Assembly (NCBI GenBank): GCA_029263455.1
Contig: JAJCXM010000026.1
Span: 186,001 to 250,000 of the forward strand
Length of the DNA: 64,000 nt
Direction: 5' to 3'
From: Holophagae bacterium
GTDB taxonomy: Bacteria > Acidobacteriota > Holophagae > Acanthopleuribacterales > Acanthopleuribacteraceae
Positions 45,295-54,578 of the stretch are shown here, in pieces (position 1 is the first letter of the stretch; the number at the start of each line of letters is the position of its first letter). The notes beneath the pieces are model-generated. The model was not told the origin of the DNA. It saw only the letters and a list, made by a program, of their open reading frames with translations, and did not search any database. The position numbers and the translations under genes are program-made.

Positions 45295-46301
45295 TTTTGG
45301 AGGCGGTTTATAACCGCGTCGGTAAAGCTAGAGGTGGTTCCTTTTCCACCTATGTCCCCTGTACGGTCGTTTTTATCCGCCAATGTCGCCATTAACGCCC
45401 GCTCGATTCGTTGACTACATTCGTTCTGTCCAAGGTGATCTAACATCATGATCGCCGAAAACAAGAGAGCGGTCGGATTCGCTTTATTTTGTCCTGCAAT
45501 ATCGGGAGCGGATCCATGGACCGCTTCAAAAATGGCATGTTCTTTTCCTATATTAGCGGAGCCTGTCAGTCCTAAACCGCCAACTAAACCAGAAGCCAGG
45601 TCGGAAAGGATGTCTCCGAATAGGTTCGTCGTCACTACCACATCAAATCGCGCCGGATTAATGACCATCTGCATGGCCATGTTGTCAATAATCAAGTCCT
45701 CAAACTCGATTTGCGGATAGCGTTTAGAAATCTCTATTCCAACTTCTAAAAACAAACCGGTCGTTAACTTCAAAATATTAGCTTTGTGCGCGAGGGTCAC
45801 TCTTTTCCTGTGCCGATCCACCGCATATTGGAAGGCGGCCTCAATAATGGCCTCGCTGGCTAAACGGGTTACAACGGCAATACTTTCCGCGTGCCTTTTC
45901 TCTTCATCGACCCAACGTTCAATACCGCTGTAGAGTCCCTGCGTGTTTTCGCGGAACATCACCAAGTCCACATTAGGAAACGGCGTATCTACGCCGGGAA
46001 TCTTTTTTGCCGGTCTGATATTGGCATAAAGTTGAAACCGTTGGCGCAACGCGACATTAACTGATCGAAACCCCTTGCCGACGGGCGTGGTCAATGGACC
46101 CTTAAGCGCTAACTTATGCTGATCTATTAAATCAACGGTCGCAGTTGGAAGCGGCTCACCAAATGCCTCAAATGCCGCCATACCGGCCAATGCGGGTATC
46201 CATTCGATCTTGGCATCAGCCGCGTCAAGAATGCGTACAACGGCTTTTGAGATCTCTAATCCAATTCCATCGCCTTCAATCAACACAACTTTTGTTATCA
46301 T
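45291..46301 (-). CDS. NAD-dependent isocitrate dehydrogenase (IDH3-like)
   Basis: A 336-residue beta-decarboxylating dehydrogenase. Family motifs: [32 protein letters not shown] (substrate loop), [14 protein letters not shown], the HKANILK loop, and DNMAMQMV plus [19 protein letters not shown] with metal-binding aspartates. Choice of IDH over isopropylmalate dehydrogenase rests on the SVNVALRQ substrate helix; no leu or other TCA genes are adjacent. Homoisocitrate dehydrogenase is the main alternative. Confidence 0.85.
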   Translation of the reverse strand: MITKVVLIEGDGIGLEISKAVVRILDAADAKIEWIPALAGMAAFEAFGEPLPTATVDLIDQHKLALKGPLTTPVGKGFRSVNVALRQRFQLYANIRPAKKIPGVDTPFPNVDLVMFRENTQGLYSGIERWVDEEKRHAESIAVVTRLASEAIIEAAFQYAVDRHRKRVTLAHKANILKLTTGLFLEVGIEISKRYPQIEFEDLIIDNMAMQMVINPARFDVVVTTNLFGDILSDLASGLVGGLGLTGSANIGKEHAIFEAVHGSAPDIAGQNKANPTALLFSAIMMLDHLGQNECSQRIERALMATLADKNDRTGDIGGKGTTSSFTDAVINRLQK

Positions 46302-46416
46302 CCATCACCTACACCTTCTGAACTAGGTCGCGTATTGTAGCAAACCATTTTCGATATTGAGAGCCGCGATGAACAAGATACAATATCCCGAGACACATCC
46401 GTTAAGAGGAGGACCC

Positions 46417-46902
46417 ATGGCAAAGCGAGTCAAGCCACCAAAAACTGCCGCCGTCCGTTTGCTTGACAAACACAGGATCCCATTCACTGTCTGGTTATAC
46501 GATTATGTTGACAATGGTGGGGCCGAACGGGCCTGGACCGAACTGGGTTTAGCCGAAGAATCAGTCATCAAGACTTTGGTGATGGAAACGGATAATGGCA
46601 CGCCTTTACTGATCCTCATGCATGGGAACAAGAAAGTATCAACCAAAGAGCTGGCCAGAGAGTTGGGATGCAAGAGCATTGAGCCCTGTAGCTCTGAAAG
46701 GGTCCTCAAATTGACGGGCTACCAAATTGGAGGAACCTCGCCTTTCGGCACACGGCACCAATTAACAGTCTACGCGGAACAATCCATTCACGATCTAGAC
46801 GAAATTTTTATTAATGGCGGTCATAGGGGATTCTTGGTCGGCATTTCGACCGAGGATATGGAGCGCGTACTCAACCCAATCTATGTCAATGTTTCACTCT
46901 GA
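46417..46902 (+). CDS. YbaK/EbsC-family aminoacyl-tRNA deacylase
   Basis: A 161-residue editing protein of the YbaK/ProX group, which in known members hydrolyses Cys-tRNA(Pro) or related mischarged tRNAs. Seen: KTAAVRLLDKHRIPF, IKTLVMETDNG, the conserved Lys in MHGNKKVSTKELAREL, and TGYQIGGTSPFG before the C-terminal strand. The ATG at 46417 is preceded by AGAGGAGG four bases upstream, so earlier in-frame ATGs are not used. Its last 22 bases overlap the convergent flavoprotein gene. Confidence 0.88.
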   Translation: MAKRVKPPKTAAVRLLDKHRIPFTVWLYDYVDNGGAERAWTELGLAEESVIKTLVMETDNGTPLLILMHGNKKVSTKELARELGCKSIEPCSSERVLKLTGYQIGGTSPFGTRHQLTVYAEQSIHDLDEIFINGGHRGFLVGISTEDMERVLNPIYVNVSL

Positions 46903-48470
46903 TAAGGCCGCGACAGGGCGATTTTGTCAAAAAGGCGAGTCAATAATCCTTCCGATGGACCGCGGCGTCCACGGCAAAACTGGCGAATCTCCTCCGCCGC
47001 TTGTTCCATCAGGTCGATATTGCGACGAAAACGCGCTGAAGGGTCCTCTGTTGGCCGATAGGAAATTAAATGTCCGTTAAGTTCGGCCAGTACCTCCAAA
47101 TCTGACTGGTCTAGATATTGATTTCCCACTTCTACGCTCAATTGACTTGCGCAGCCCCTAAGTTCCGCTTGGATTTCGGCATTCAAATCTTTAGCACGGA
47201 CAAGCCATTCGCGGTGACGGGCCATAAACGTCATATCCGTCAGCCGGTCCCAAAAGAACAAATAACCAACAAGTGACCAATAGGTCAAGTAGTCCCATGC
47301 GATTTTGATCGGCATCAGCTGATGGTGACCGAATAACGGGTACTGGTTCTCGTAGACACTGAGCGTTGAACTGACCAAATTGAGATAGATCTGATCGTAA
47401 ACGGATGTCCTTTGAGCGATGGTCTCGCCCTGCGCATCCCGTCGAATCAAATCAACAACCAATGTATTTGAGATGGCGATGAAGTCACTTCCTGGCGAAT
47501 AGAACGGGTCTAGAAAGGCACCAGCTTCACCGGTCAAGGCAACTCGATCGGCGGAAAAGACGTGCTTCGCGTCATAAGAAAAATTCTTGAGCGCGAGGAA
47601 ATCCTGCGGTTCATCATCACTTATTGATTGCGCGCACTGCGGCTCATGTTCTCGCAACCAATCCATGGCCTTATCAAAACTATTCATAGCGCGTAGATCG
47701 TGCAGCTTTGAATCTGCCACGATTCCGATACTGGTGGATCCTGAACCCAGCGGAATTAGCCAAACCCAATAACCCTCGCCCATCAAATGATTGGTGCTTA
47801 ACCAGCGTTTGCCTGCAACCCCTGAGCGCTCGGCCCAGTGTGTATCTTGACTCCATTCATCAATTTTCACGTGGCGCGGAACACGGAACCACACCGCATG
47901 GACCTCGTGTTGGTTGGGCTTTGCCCAATTCAGTTTGCGTTTCAACAATCCGGCTCGACCGCTAGCATCGACAACCCAGCGAGCGATCACCTTGTTTTCA
48001 ATGCCTTCTTGTACATACGTAACCTGATGGCCGTTTTGAACGTCCAGCTCCACATCGACCACGCGCGCACCGCTAAGAACTTTGGCACCATCATGTTGGA
48101 TAAGCTCTTGCAAGTGATTCTCTAATAGGCCGCGATCAAATTGGTAACTTGGCGTAGGAAACGTTTTTCGAACGCCTACCTCTAAGCGGCGAGAAATATC
48201 GCTATTGTCCTCAAAGCCAAAAAAGAATCGCAAACCATACTTGGGTAAGTGAACTTGCTTAATGTGTTCTTTCAAGTTGAGTTTTTGGGCAAAATAGTGA
48301 GCGCCGATTTCAACCGACGACTCGCCAACTTTATGGGCCGCAATGGGAACAGGGAATGTTGATTTTTCTAATACAGTGACTCGGATTTCGGGCTGCTCGA
48401 TATTTAACTGCCGGGCCAGGCACAAACCCGCGAGACCACCGCCCAAAATGACCACATCGTATTTATCCAC
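46881..48470 (-). CDS. Flavin-dependent halogenase-like oxidoreductase
   Basis: A 529-residue FAD protein. The dinucleotide motif is ILGGGLAGLCLARQL; KVGESSVEIG, LPKYGLRFFF and GYWVWLIPLG follow. The latter three parallel the halogenase GEAT/GES loop, the active-site Lys region and the WxWxIP motif that blocks monooxygenase chemistry in tryptophan halogenases, with the Lys present. This supports a halogenase-type flavoenzyme, but many uncharacterised members with these features have unknown activity. The GTG start lies inside the galE end (GTGGATAA), so it is translationally coupled to galE. Confidence 0.75.
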   Translation of the reverse strand: MDKYDVVILGGGLAGLCLARQLNIEQPEIRVTVLEKSTFPVPIAAHKVGESSVEIGAHYFAQKLNLKEHIKQVHLPKYGLRFFFGFEDNSDISRRLEVGVRKTFPTPSYQFDRGLLENHLQELIQHDGAKVLSGARVVDVELDVQNGHQVTYVQEGIENKVIARWVVDASGRAGLLKRKLNWAKPNQHEVHAVWFRVPRHVKIDEWSQDTHWAERSGVAGKRWLSTNHLMGEGYWVWLIPLGSGSTSIGIVADSKLHDLRAMNSFDKAMDWLREHEPQCAQSISDDEPQDFLALKNFSYDAKHVFSADRVALTGEAGAFLDPFYSPGSDFIAISNTLVVDLIRRDAQGETIAQRTSVYDQIYLNLVSSTLSVYENQYPLFGHHQLMPIKIAWDYLTYWSLVGYLFFWDRLTDMTFMARHREWLVRAKDLNAEIQAELRGCASQLSVEVGNQYLDQSDLEVLAELNGHLISYRPTEDPSARFRRNIDLMEQAAEEIRQFCRGRRGPSEGLLTRLFDKIALSRPYQSETLT

Positions 48471-49464
48471 GTTCAGCCAACAATTCGGCCTGGGTATAAC
48501 GACTCCAGGTTGTTGAGATAATGGTACGCAAATCTGAATGATGTGGACACCAGCCAAGTTGATCCATCGCTTTTTCACTAGAAGCCCACAAGCTGGGCGG
48601 GTCTCCAAACCTACGTCCCACCACTTGATGGACAATCTCTCGGCCGGTCACTTGTCGAGCCACATCAAGAATCTCCAAGACCGAATAACCCTTGCCCGTC
48701 CCCAAGTTACACATTAAAGACTCGTGATCGGTCAAATAGTTCAAAGCTCGAACATGAGCGTCCGCTAAGTCTGTAACGTGAATGTAGTCTCTAACACAGG
48801 TACCGTCTGCGGTGTCGTAGTCTCCGCCATAGACATCCACCTGTTTACGAATTCCTACAGCCGCTTCCATCACGATTGGCACCAAGTTCCGCGGATTCTG
48901 CTCCAAACCGCTTATGCGTCCGGCTTTATCGTAACCAGCCGCATTGAAGTACCTCAGATTTGCAAATTTAAGGAGATGCAAGCGACCGTACCACTCTAAG
49001 ACACGTTCGATTTCTAGCTTTGTAAAGCCGTAAAAGTTATCTGGTTCCGTTGTATGTTGCTCGTCGAGAGGCAGCGCCTTCGGTGTGCCGTAGACAGCAG
49101 CAGACGAAGAAAAGACGAACTTCTGAACGCCTTGCTCAATGGCCACTTGTAGCAAGGTCAGTGTCCCAGAAATGTTGTGGTGGGCGTAGCGAGTTGGCTC
49201 CTCCATGGACTCAGCCGCTGCTTTGAGTGCCGCGAGATGGACAACAGCGGTGGGCTTGAAATCAGAAAATGCTTGCGCACAATCGCTATAGACCATCATG
49301 TCGAATTCATATGAAGGGACGCTGTCCGGTACATTGTGCCGATGTCCGCTACTCAAATTATCTAGAACCGCTACCTCGCAATTTCCCTGATCTAGCAACG
49401 CCCAGACAATGTGGGCTCCGATATAGCCAGCACCACCGACAACCATAACGCGCTCGCGATTCAT
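48463..49464 (-). CDS. galE: UDP-glucose 4-epimerase
   Basis: A 333-residue extended short-chain dehydrogenase. Seen: NAD motif GGAGYIGAH, AVHLAALKA-type strand (VVHLAALKAAAESMEEP), SSSAAVYG, the catalytic Tyr-x3-Lys in YGFTK, LRYFNAAG and CVRDYIHVTDLADAH. These are GalE-specific. It supplies UDP-galactose for surface polysaccharide, in keeping with the glycosyltransferases at 42.3-44.4 kb. ATGA overlap with the Hsp15 gene upstream and an eight-base overlap with the flavoprotein gene downstream. Confidence 0.94.
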   Translation of the reverse strand: MNRERVMVVGGAGYIGAHIVWALLDQGNCEVAVLDNLSSGHRHNVPDSVPSYEFDMMVYSDCAQAFSDFKPTAVVHLAALKAAAESMEEPTRYAHHNISGTLTLLQVAIEQGVQKFVFSSSAAVYGTPKALPLDEQHTTEPDNFYGFTKLEIERVLEWYGRLHLLKFANLRYFNAAGYDKAGRISGLEQNPRNLVPIVMEAAVGIRKQVDVYGGDYDTADGTCVRDYIHVTDLADAHVRALNYLTDHESLMCNLGTGKGYSVLEILDVARQVTGREIVHQVVGRRFGDPPSLWASSEKAMDQLGWCPHHSDLRTIISTTWSRYTQAELLAERG

Positions 49465-49862
49465 GAAAGAGACTCCTTAAACCTATCTAAAACGCGACGG
49501 TCCTTTTTTGTGGGCCGCCCTTTGGTGGTGATCTGCTTAATGGCCAACTGGCGAACGGTTTGCAGCATGGCTTTGGTTTCTTCATCCATGCCTGGATCGA
49601 TCTCATGTTCGAAACAGATAGCTGCTTCCGCTGCGGAGACCCGCTTCTCCTGGATCTTCTTGACACGATAGGCGTGTTCTTGGCCGTTTCTTTTCAATCT
49701 TATGTCGTCCTCAAGCCGGACAAGTTTATGCGCTTTCGCGCTTTCGCCGTTGACTTTAATTTTTCCGCCCGCGATAGCCTTAGCCGCTAATGCGCGCGTC
49801 TTGAAAACGCGTACGGCGACTAGCCAACGATCCAACCTGACAGTCTCCTTTAGATCAACCAC
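49461..49862 (-). CDS. hslR: Hsp15-like S4-domain RNA-binding protein
   Basis: A 133-residue protein with an N-terminal S4 RNA-binding domain (VRLDRWLVAVRVFKTRALAAKAIAGGKIKVNG) and a basic C-terminal tail ending KGRPTKKDRRVLDRFKES, as in heat shock protein 15, which binds free 50S subunits carrying nascent chains. I chose the GTG at 49862 with GGAG about eight bases upstream; a GTG six codons earlier is an alternative. Confidence 0.88.
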   Translation of the reverse strand: MVDLKETVRLDRWLVAVRVFKTRALAAKAIAGGKIKVNGESAKAHKLVRLEDDIRLKRNGQEHAYRVKKIQEKRVSAAEAAICFEHEIDPGMDEETKAMLQTVRQLAIKQITTKGRPTKKDRRVLDRFKESLS

Positions 49863-49912
49863 GCCTAATCTCCAACCCACATAGCTCGTAAAGCATCATG
49901 CTCGACGAAGAA

Positions 49913-51763
49913 TTAGTCAAGGCTCACATTGGCAGCTTGAAACAGTCCATCAATCGTGCCTTGCGAGATACTGTGGTAGCCCGCCCGCGCTTGCAGATAG
50001 GTCTCTTTTGCCAACTCGCGCGTCTGAGGTTGCGTAAGCATTAGTTCATAAAGAGGTTTTAGGAATTTTCGGCGACCAAACTTCTTAAGAAAAGTCGCCA
50101 AATCATCAAAACTACTGGAATGGTGAGATCGAATGGCCACCATAAACCAGGCAAAAGCAACCTCCGCATTTCCCGCTTGGTCTAGCGCAAAATGTTGCTG
50201 TAGTTGACCCGCACGTTCCGTACTTAGATCATGTGGCAGACTATTCAGAAATTGTAACCATTCCTGTGTAACCCAATCTTTGCTTTCAGGCATGGTTGCG
50301 TCGTTAACAAAGGCCTTTACATCCGCTTGTCTCTTGTTGAACTTTTCGCTAACGGCAACCACCATACTGGCTGGAATACCCGCTTGATAAATCCAACGCT
50401 TGGCATCAATCGTTTGCCATTTCTCTTTTTGGTCTTTAACCAAATGGACCTCAATGTCTTCAAGAAACGACTCGGTGGTTAATGTCTTGAACTTAAAACG
50501 CTCAAAGTAACCGCGCAAATATACATCAAAAGCCTCGCGGCCAAATGTCAGTTCGATGAGGCGCAGAAAGTTGGCCCCCTTTTCATAAGCAATATCGGTC
50601 ATGCCGTCGTCTGGGTCTCTATCCTTCAGATTGAGCTTGAGGCGGGTGTCCTCCGGAGCCAGCGTTGCCGCAACCCGCTTGAGGTCAGCCTGTCCCAAGA
50701 ACCGAATCATGCTAGCCATGTCCTTGCCGTATAGAGCCTCCATAATGCGCTGTTCTATATATGTGGTGAAACCTTCATTAAGCCAAAAATCGTCCCATGT
50801 AGCATTGGTCACAAGGTTGCCCGACCATGAGTGTGCCAATTCATGGGCCAAAAGACTGACCAATGAACGATCACCTGCAATGACGGTTGGCGTGGCGAAG
50901 GTAATTCGTGGATTCTCCATGCCGCCGTATGGGAAGCTGGGCGGTAATACCAAAATATCCCAGCGTTCCCATGCGTACTCGCCAAGCAACGATTCGGATG
51001 CTTTGAGCATGGATTCCGCGTCACGGAACTCCGAGGCCGCCGCCTCAACTACTGACGGTTCCGCATAAACGCCCGTTCTATCAGAAATGGCCTTGAACTC
51101 CAATTCACCGACGGCCAAGGCGACTAAATATGTCGGAATCGGCTGCTCCATCACAAAACGAAAGACGCCTTCATCGCGATTGTGTTGACCATGCCTAGCG
51201 CTCATCACCGCAGAAAACCCTTTCGGCACGTGCACAACCGCATTGTAGGTCACCTTAGCGCCCGGCGAATCCATACATGGAATCCATGTCCTGGCTAAAA
51301 TCGCCTGCGATTGAGTAAACAAAAACGGCTTTTTACTGGCGGTCTGTTCCGCAGAAAGCCATTGGACAGCCGCTGCATTAGGCGATGTCTTGTATTCAAT
51401 GCGCACCTTATCCACCGTTCGATCACCCAACTCAATGATTAGGGGGCGACCCATAAAGGGTTTCTCGTCACCCAAGTGAAATTTCAAGGGTTGTTGTGTT
51501 TGATCAGAAACGGATTCAATGGTTAAGTCTCTGGTATCTAATACCAATTGTTTGATATCTTCACTTGCAACCTTTAACTGAAACTCAACCGAAGCATTCA
51601 TCTGATTCGTTTCAAAATTCAAACGGATATCTAAATCAAGGTGGTTGATACTTATCTCGTGCGTATTCGCAAAGCTATGGGGGTCCTGAACCATCAAAAA
51701 CATGATCACCTCAATAAAAGCCACAAAAACTCCAATCAATTTCGAACTAATCGTTCGATACAT
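49913..51763 (-). CDS. Secreted M1-family aminopeptidase (leukotriene A4 hydrolase-like)
   Basis: A 616-residue zinc aminopeptidase with an N-terminal signal/anchor (LIGVFVAFIEVIMFLMV). Motifs: PYGGMENP (GxMEN), HELAHSWSGN and NEGFTTY, which are the LTA4H/cold-active aminopeptidase form of the M1 family; a helical LTA4H-C-like domain follows from about residue 470. This is a different M1 subfamily from the one at 39591-41228. Both appear exported, as does the M2 peptidase at 11741-13531. Confidence 0.92.
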   Translation of the reverse strand: MYRTISSKLIGVFVAFIEVIMFLMVQDPHSFANTHEISINHLDLDIRLNFETNQMNASVEFQLKVASEDIKQLVLDTRDLTIESVSDQTQQPLKFHLGDEKPFMGRPLIIELGDRTVDKVRIEYKTSPNAAAVQWLSAEQTASKKPFLFTQSQAILARTWIPCMDSPGAKVTYNAVVHVPKGFSAVMSARHGQHNRDEGVFRFVMEQPIPTYLVALAVGELEFKAISDRTGVYAEPSVVEAAASEFRDAESMLKASESLLGEYAWERWDILVLPPSFPYGGMENPRITFATPTVIAGDRSLVSLLAHELAHSWSGNLVTNATWDDFWLNEGFTTYIEQRIMEALYGKDMASMIRFLGQADLKRVAATLAPEDTRLKLNLKDRDPDDGMTDIAYEKGANFLRLIELTFGREAFDVYLRGYFERFKFKTLTTESFLEDIEVHLVKDQKEKWQTIDAKRWIYQAGIPASMVVAVSEKFNKRQADVKAFVNDATMPESKDWVTQEWLQFLNSLPHDLSTERAGQLQQHFALDQAGNAEVAFAWFMVAIRSHHSSSFDDLATFLKKFGRRKFLKPLYELMLTQPQTRELAKETYLQARAGYHSISQGTIDGLFQAANVSLD

Positions 51764-51800
51764 AATCCGCTAGGATAGTTATCAGCGTACCTTAATTTAT

Positions 51801-51810
51801 AGTGATCACT
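51801..51810. promoter_or_regulatory. AGTGATCACT palindrome upstream of the barrel-cupredoxin-kinase operon
   Basis: A perfect 10-bp palindrome 33 bases before the ATG at 51843, overlapping a TATAGT that could be a -10. A regulator binding here would occlude the promoter. Tentative. Confidence 0.25.
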
Positions 51811-51842
51811 CAACTGCTCCACCAGGCGGCATTGGAGGCAAA

Positions 51843-53171
51843 ATGACTCAGACAGCAATCTTCTTGTTATGCACACTTACGATTCAGGCCCAAGAAACGC
51901 GTTTCCGATTTGCCATTGAATCCGACATGCATTACCGCGACTCCAAGCACGCTGAATTCCCGATTCCATTTCCCTTCCCACCCGAATTCCTTCCGGTAGG
52001 CGACACAAACGGTTCCCTTGAGACGGTTGAGGCAGGGACCTTCTTCGAGACATCTCGGTTCTCACTCTTTGCGACGGTTGAACGTGACCTATGGACAGCA
52101 CACGCCAAAGTCGACATTATCGATATTTACGACCGCAACCCCACATCAAGCGATCGCGAATGGGATCTGGACGAGTTTTGGGTCAGATACGGCACCGAAT
52201 ATGAGCCCGGCGAGCTGCCAACCGAGCGCGGGTACTACGTAAAGCTAGGCAAGTTCGGCAAGTTTGAGCGACAAGACGACCGTCACTTGATTAGCTACGG
52301 TTTGGTTGGCACATCATTCAACCGATTTGAAGATGCTGGTTTGGAAGCAAACTTTGACGTCACACCTAATTTCTATATCAAGGCTAGTTACACAACAGGT
52401 AACCCTGTGTTTATTCGCGACCCCAACGCCTTAGCTGGCGATAATGGCGCTCCGACACATAACCCATTCATCAACCCATTCCCAGATCCACCTCTAAAGA
52501 GCGGTATTGTGTTGCTATATGACGCAGAAATCGAAGGCCCAGACTTTGATAACGCAGAGACTGGGCTTGGTCTTGGCTTTAGGTTTGGTGACGATGCCGG
52601 TCAACGTGTTTTTAATGGTTTGATTTCTTACTACGAACGGGATTTGGCTGACGAAGTGGAACTTCGCGGCACGTTCTACCACGGCGACCTTGACCTGCTG
52701 CGCGGTGTCGACGAATTCAATTTACCTGGTCTACCGATAAATGGACGTTCAAAAGAAGAACTAACTGCCACCTTCTGGCTTTACTTCGACGATGCAACCC
52801 TATTCCTTCAAGCAGTCGATAGCGACGTGGCCGGGCTCGAACGTAAAGGCTACGAGGGTGAATTCTCATGGACCTTCAAGTTGCCCCTGTGGTGGGCCTT
52901 CAACGAAGCACAAATCTTCCCTTCCATCACCCCAGTTCTACGTTATTCAAAAATTGATTCTGGATTTGTAGGCGATTTGGCTACTTACCCGGCTCCTAGC
53001 GTTTGGTGGAACTGGAAGAAGCTGGATATTGGCGTATCCGCCCGTCTGTACCGCGGTTGGCGTTTAACGGTTGAATATGCCGATAACCAATTCCTGCGAG
53101 GTAGCAATTGGGAGCACAACGACGAATACCTGGCTACCGTTAGATGGCGGATGTCCAGTGATCAACGATAG
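51843..53171 (+). CDS. Predicted outer-membrane beta-barrel (porin-like) protein
   Basis: A 442-residue protein with a short signal peptide (MTQTAIFLLCTLTIQAQ) and strands alternating hydrophobic and polar residues throughout, with aromatic belts and a final strand EYLATVRWRM typical of outer-membrane barrels (aromatic/hydrophobic C-terminal strand). It contains acidic loops and a Pro/Phe-rich segment (FPIPFPFPPEF) near the start. No sequence family is recognised beyond a porin-like fold. GGAGGC is three bases before the ATG. The next gene starts ten bases after the stop, so it is operonic with the cupredoxin protein and the kinase. Confidence 0.7.
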   Translation: MTQTAIFLLCTLTIQAQETRFRFAIESDMHYRDSKHAEFPIPFPFPPEFLPVGDTNGSLETVEAGTFFETSRFSLFATVERDLWTAHAKVDIIDIYDRNPTSSDREWDLDEFWVRYGTEYEPGELPTERGYYVKLGKFGKFERQDDRHLISYGLVGTSFNRFEDAGLEANFDVTPNFYIKASYTTGNPVFIRDPNALAGDNGAPTHNPFINPFPDPPLKSGIVLLYDAEIEGPDFDNAETGLGLGFRFGDDAGQRVFNGLISYYERDLADEVELRGTFYHGDLDLLRGVDEFNLPGLPINGRSKEELTATFWLYFDDATLFLQAVDSDVAGLERKGYEGEFSWTFKLPLWWAFNEAQIFPSITPVLRYSKIDSGFVGDLATYPAPSVWWNWKKLDIGVSARLYRGWRLTVEYADNQFLRGSNWEHNDEYLATVRWRMSSDQR

Positions 53172-53181
53172 GAGCGTAACC

Positions 53182-54576
53182 ATGCAAATTCGCGGATTGT
53201 GGTTAATCATTGCAATGACCAGCTTAAGTTACGCTGGCAGTATTGAAGGTAAGATAACCGCTCCCAACCTTGAGACGGTTCCAACAGGTGCTGTCGTTTT
53301 TGTTGAGTTACTAGATGGCGAACCCTCAGCTTACGTGATAGGCATCAAGGACCGAACGTTTATCCCTCAGGTCGCCATTGTCCCAAGAGGAGTGGCCGTC
53401 GAATTCCATAACAGCGGCAACATAGCCCATAACCTTTACGCCCGCAGCGGAGCCAACACTTTTGTTGGCGGACGCCTTGATCCGGGCGAACGTGAACGCT
53501 TTACATTTAAGGAAACAGGCTTGGTGGAAGTCCATTGCAAGGTTTATGGAGACATGAAAGGGATCGTGCTGGTGCGAGACCGTGTCGCATGGACAGATGT
53601 CGCCGCCGATGGCAGTTTTAGACTAAGCCAATTAGCACCCGGTGTTTATCGATTAGGCGCATGGGTTCCCGGATACCCATACATAGAACGTCAAGTTACC
53701 GTCATCGCCCATGACAAAGCCACCATCCATCTGGCTTACGACGCGCCATACACTCCACCTTCACCCCCAGTTGTGGTGGCGCCTCTAACGAGGCCCCAGG
53801 TCAAAGAGGCTGTCGCAGATGTACCTAAACCTGAAGTGGTTACCGTGGAGCAAGAGCAAGCGCACACTCAAGCGGAACCCGAGTCAGTGGCCATCAACAA
53901 AGAACCAGAAACTTCAGAAGAAGTAGAAAGCACTCAGCTAGTTGCTGAAGTAGCCAAACCGACCCCAGAAACGCCTAGCACAGGGACACTGGTGGGCCAG
54001 ATCTCCACCTCAGGCGACGCCGCCGGCGACCCCATCGTGGTATGGCTAACAGGCTCAAACCTCACAGCACCTTCACAAGTTAATAATCGATTTGAAATCG
54101 TGACCAAGAATAAGCAGTTTGTTCCCCATGTTTTGGCTGTTCCAAAAGGAGCCAAGGTTCACTTCCCAAACTCAGATCCCATCATCCATAACGTCTTTTC
54201 GGTGTCTGGTGCAAATGCATTTGATGCCGGTCGATATCCCGAGGGCCAAGGCGTCTCCCATCAGTTTGAACATGAAGGCTTAGTCAAGGTCTTCTGCAAC
54301 GTACACCACGAAATGAACGCCTACATCATGATTGCCGACACACCCCATATCGCTTATGTAGGGCCTAACGGAAAATTCCAATTTCAAAATCTATTACCAG
54401 GTGAATACAGCATTCAAGCTTTTCATCCTCATGGCAAATTAGTGCAGGAACAGGTTAGAATCGTCGCAGCACAAACTGCGAACGCGCAGTTAAGCTTGTC
54501 CCTCAAAGAGAAACGCATCGCCCATCGCAACAAAATCGGCAAACGATATAAGCGAGCCAATTCGGAGGCATACTAA
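53182..54576 (+). CDS. Periplasmic protein with two cupredoxin-like domains
   Basis: A 464-residue protein: signal peptide (LWLIIAMTSLSYA), a first cupredoxin-like domain (~20-185) plus carboxypeptidase-regulatory-like strands, a Pro/Glu/Val-rich linker (~190-280), and a second copy (~285-450). The second copy has the type 1 copper ligand set His-Cys-His-Met in DPIIHNVFS and CNVHHEMNA. The first keeps His (NIAHNLY), Cys and Met, but CKVYGDM lacks the second His. AGGAG lies seven bases before the ATG. Similar domains appear in methylamine-utilisation-like and plastocyanin-like proteins. It ends two bases before the kinase gene. Confidence 0.8.
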   Translation: MQIRGLWLIIAMTSLSYAGSIEGKITAPNLETVPTGAVVFVELLDGEPSAYVIGIKDRTFIPQVAIVPRGVAVEFHNSGNIAHNLYARSGANTFVGGRLDPGERERFTFKETGLVEVHCKVYGDMKGIVLVRDRVAWTDVAADGSFRLSQLAPGVYRLGAWVPGYPYIERQVTVIAHDKATIHLAYDAPYTPPSPPVVVAPLTRPQVKEAVADVPKPEVVTVEQEQAHTQAEPESVAINKEPETSEEVESTQLVAEVAKPTPETPSTGTLVGQISTSGDAAGDPIVVWLTGSNLTAPSQVNNRFEIVTKNKQFVPHVLAVPKGAKVHFPNSDPIIHNVFSVSGANAFDAGRYPEGQGVSHQFEHEGLVKVFCNVHHEMNAYIMIADTPHIAYVGPNGKFQFQNLLPGEYSIQAFHPHGKLVQEQVRIVAAQTANAQLSLSLKEKRIAHRNKIGKRYKRANSEAY

Positions 54577-54578
54577 AT

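Noticed and set aside
53071-53181. Upstream extension of the cupredoxin protein frame into the barrel gene
   Set aside because: The ATG at 53182 has AGGAG and a signal peptide immediately after it; the extension lies inside the preceding gene.
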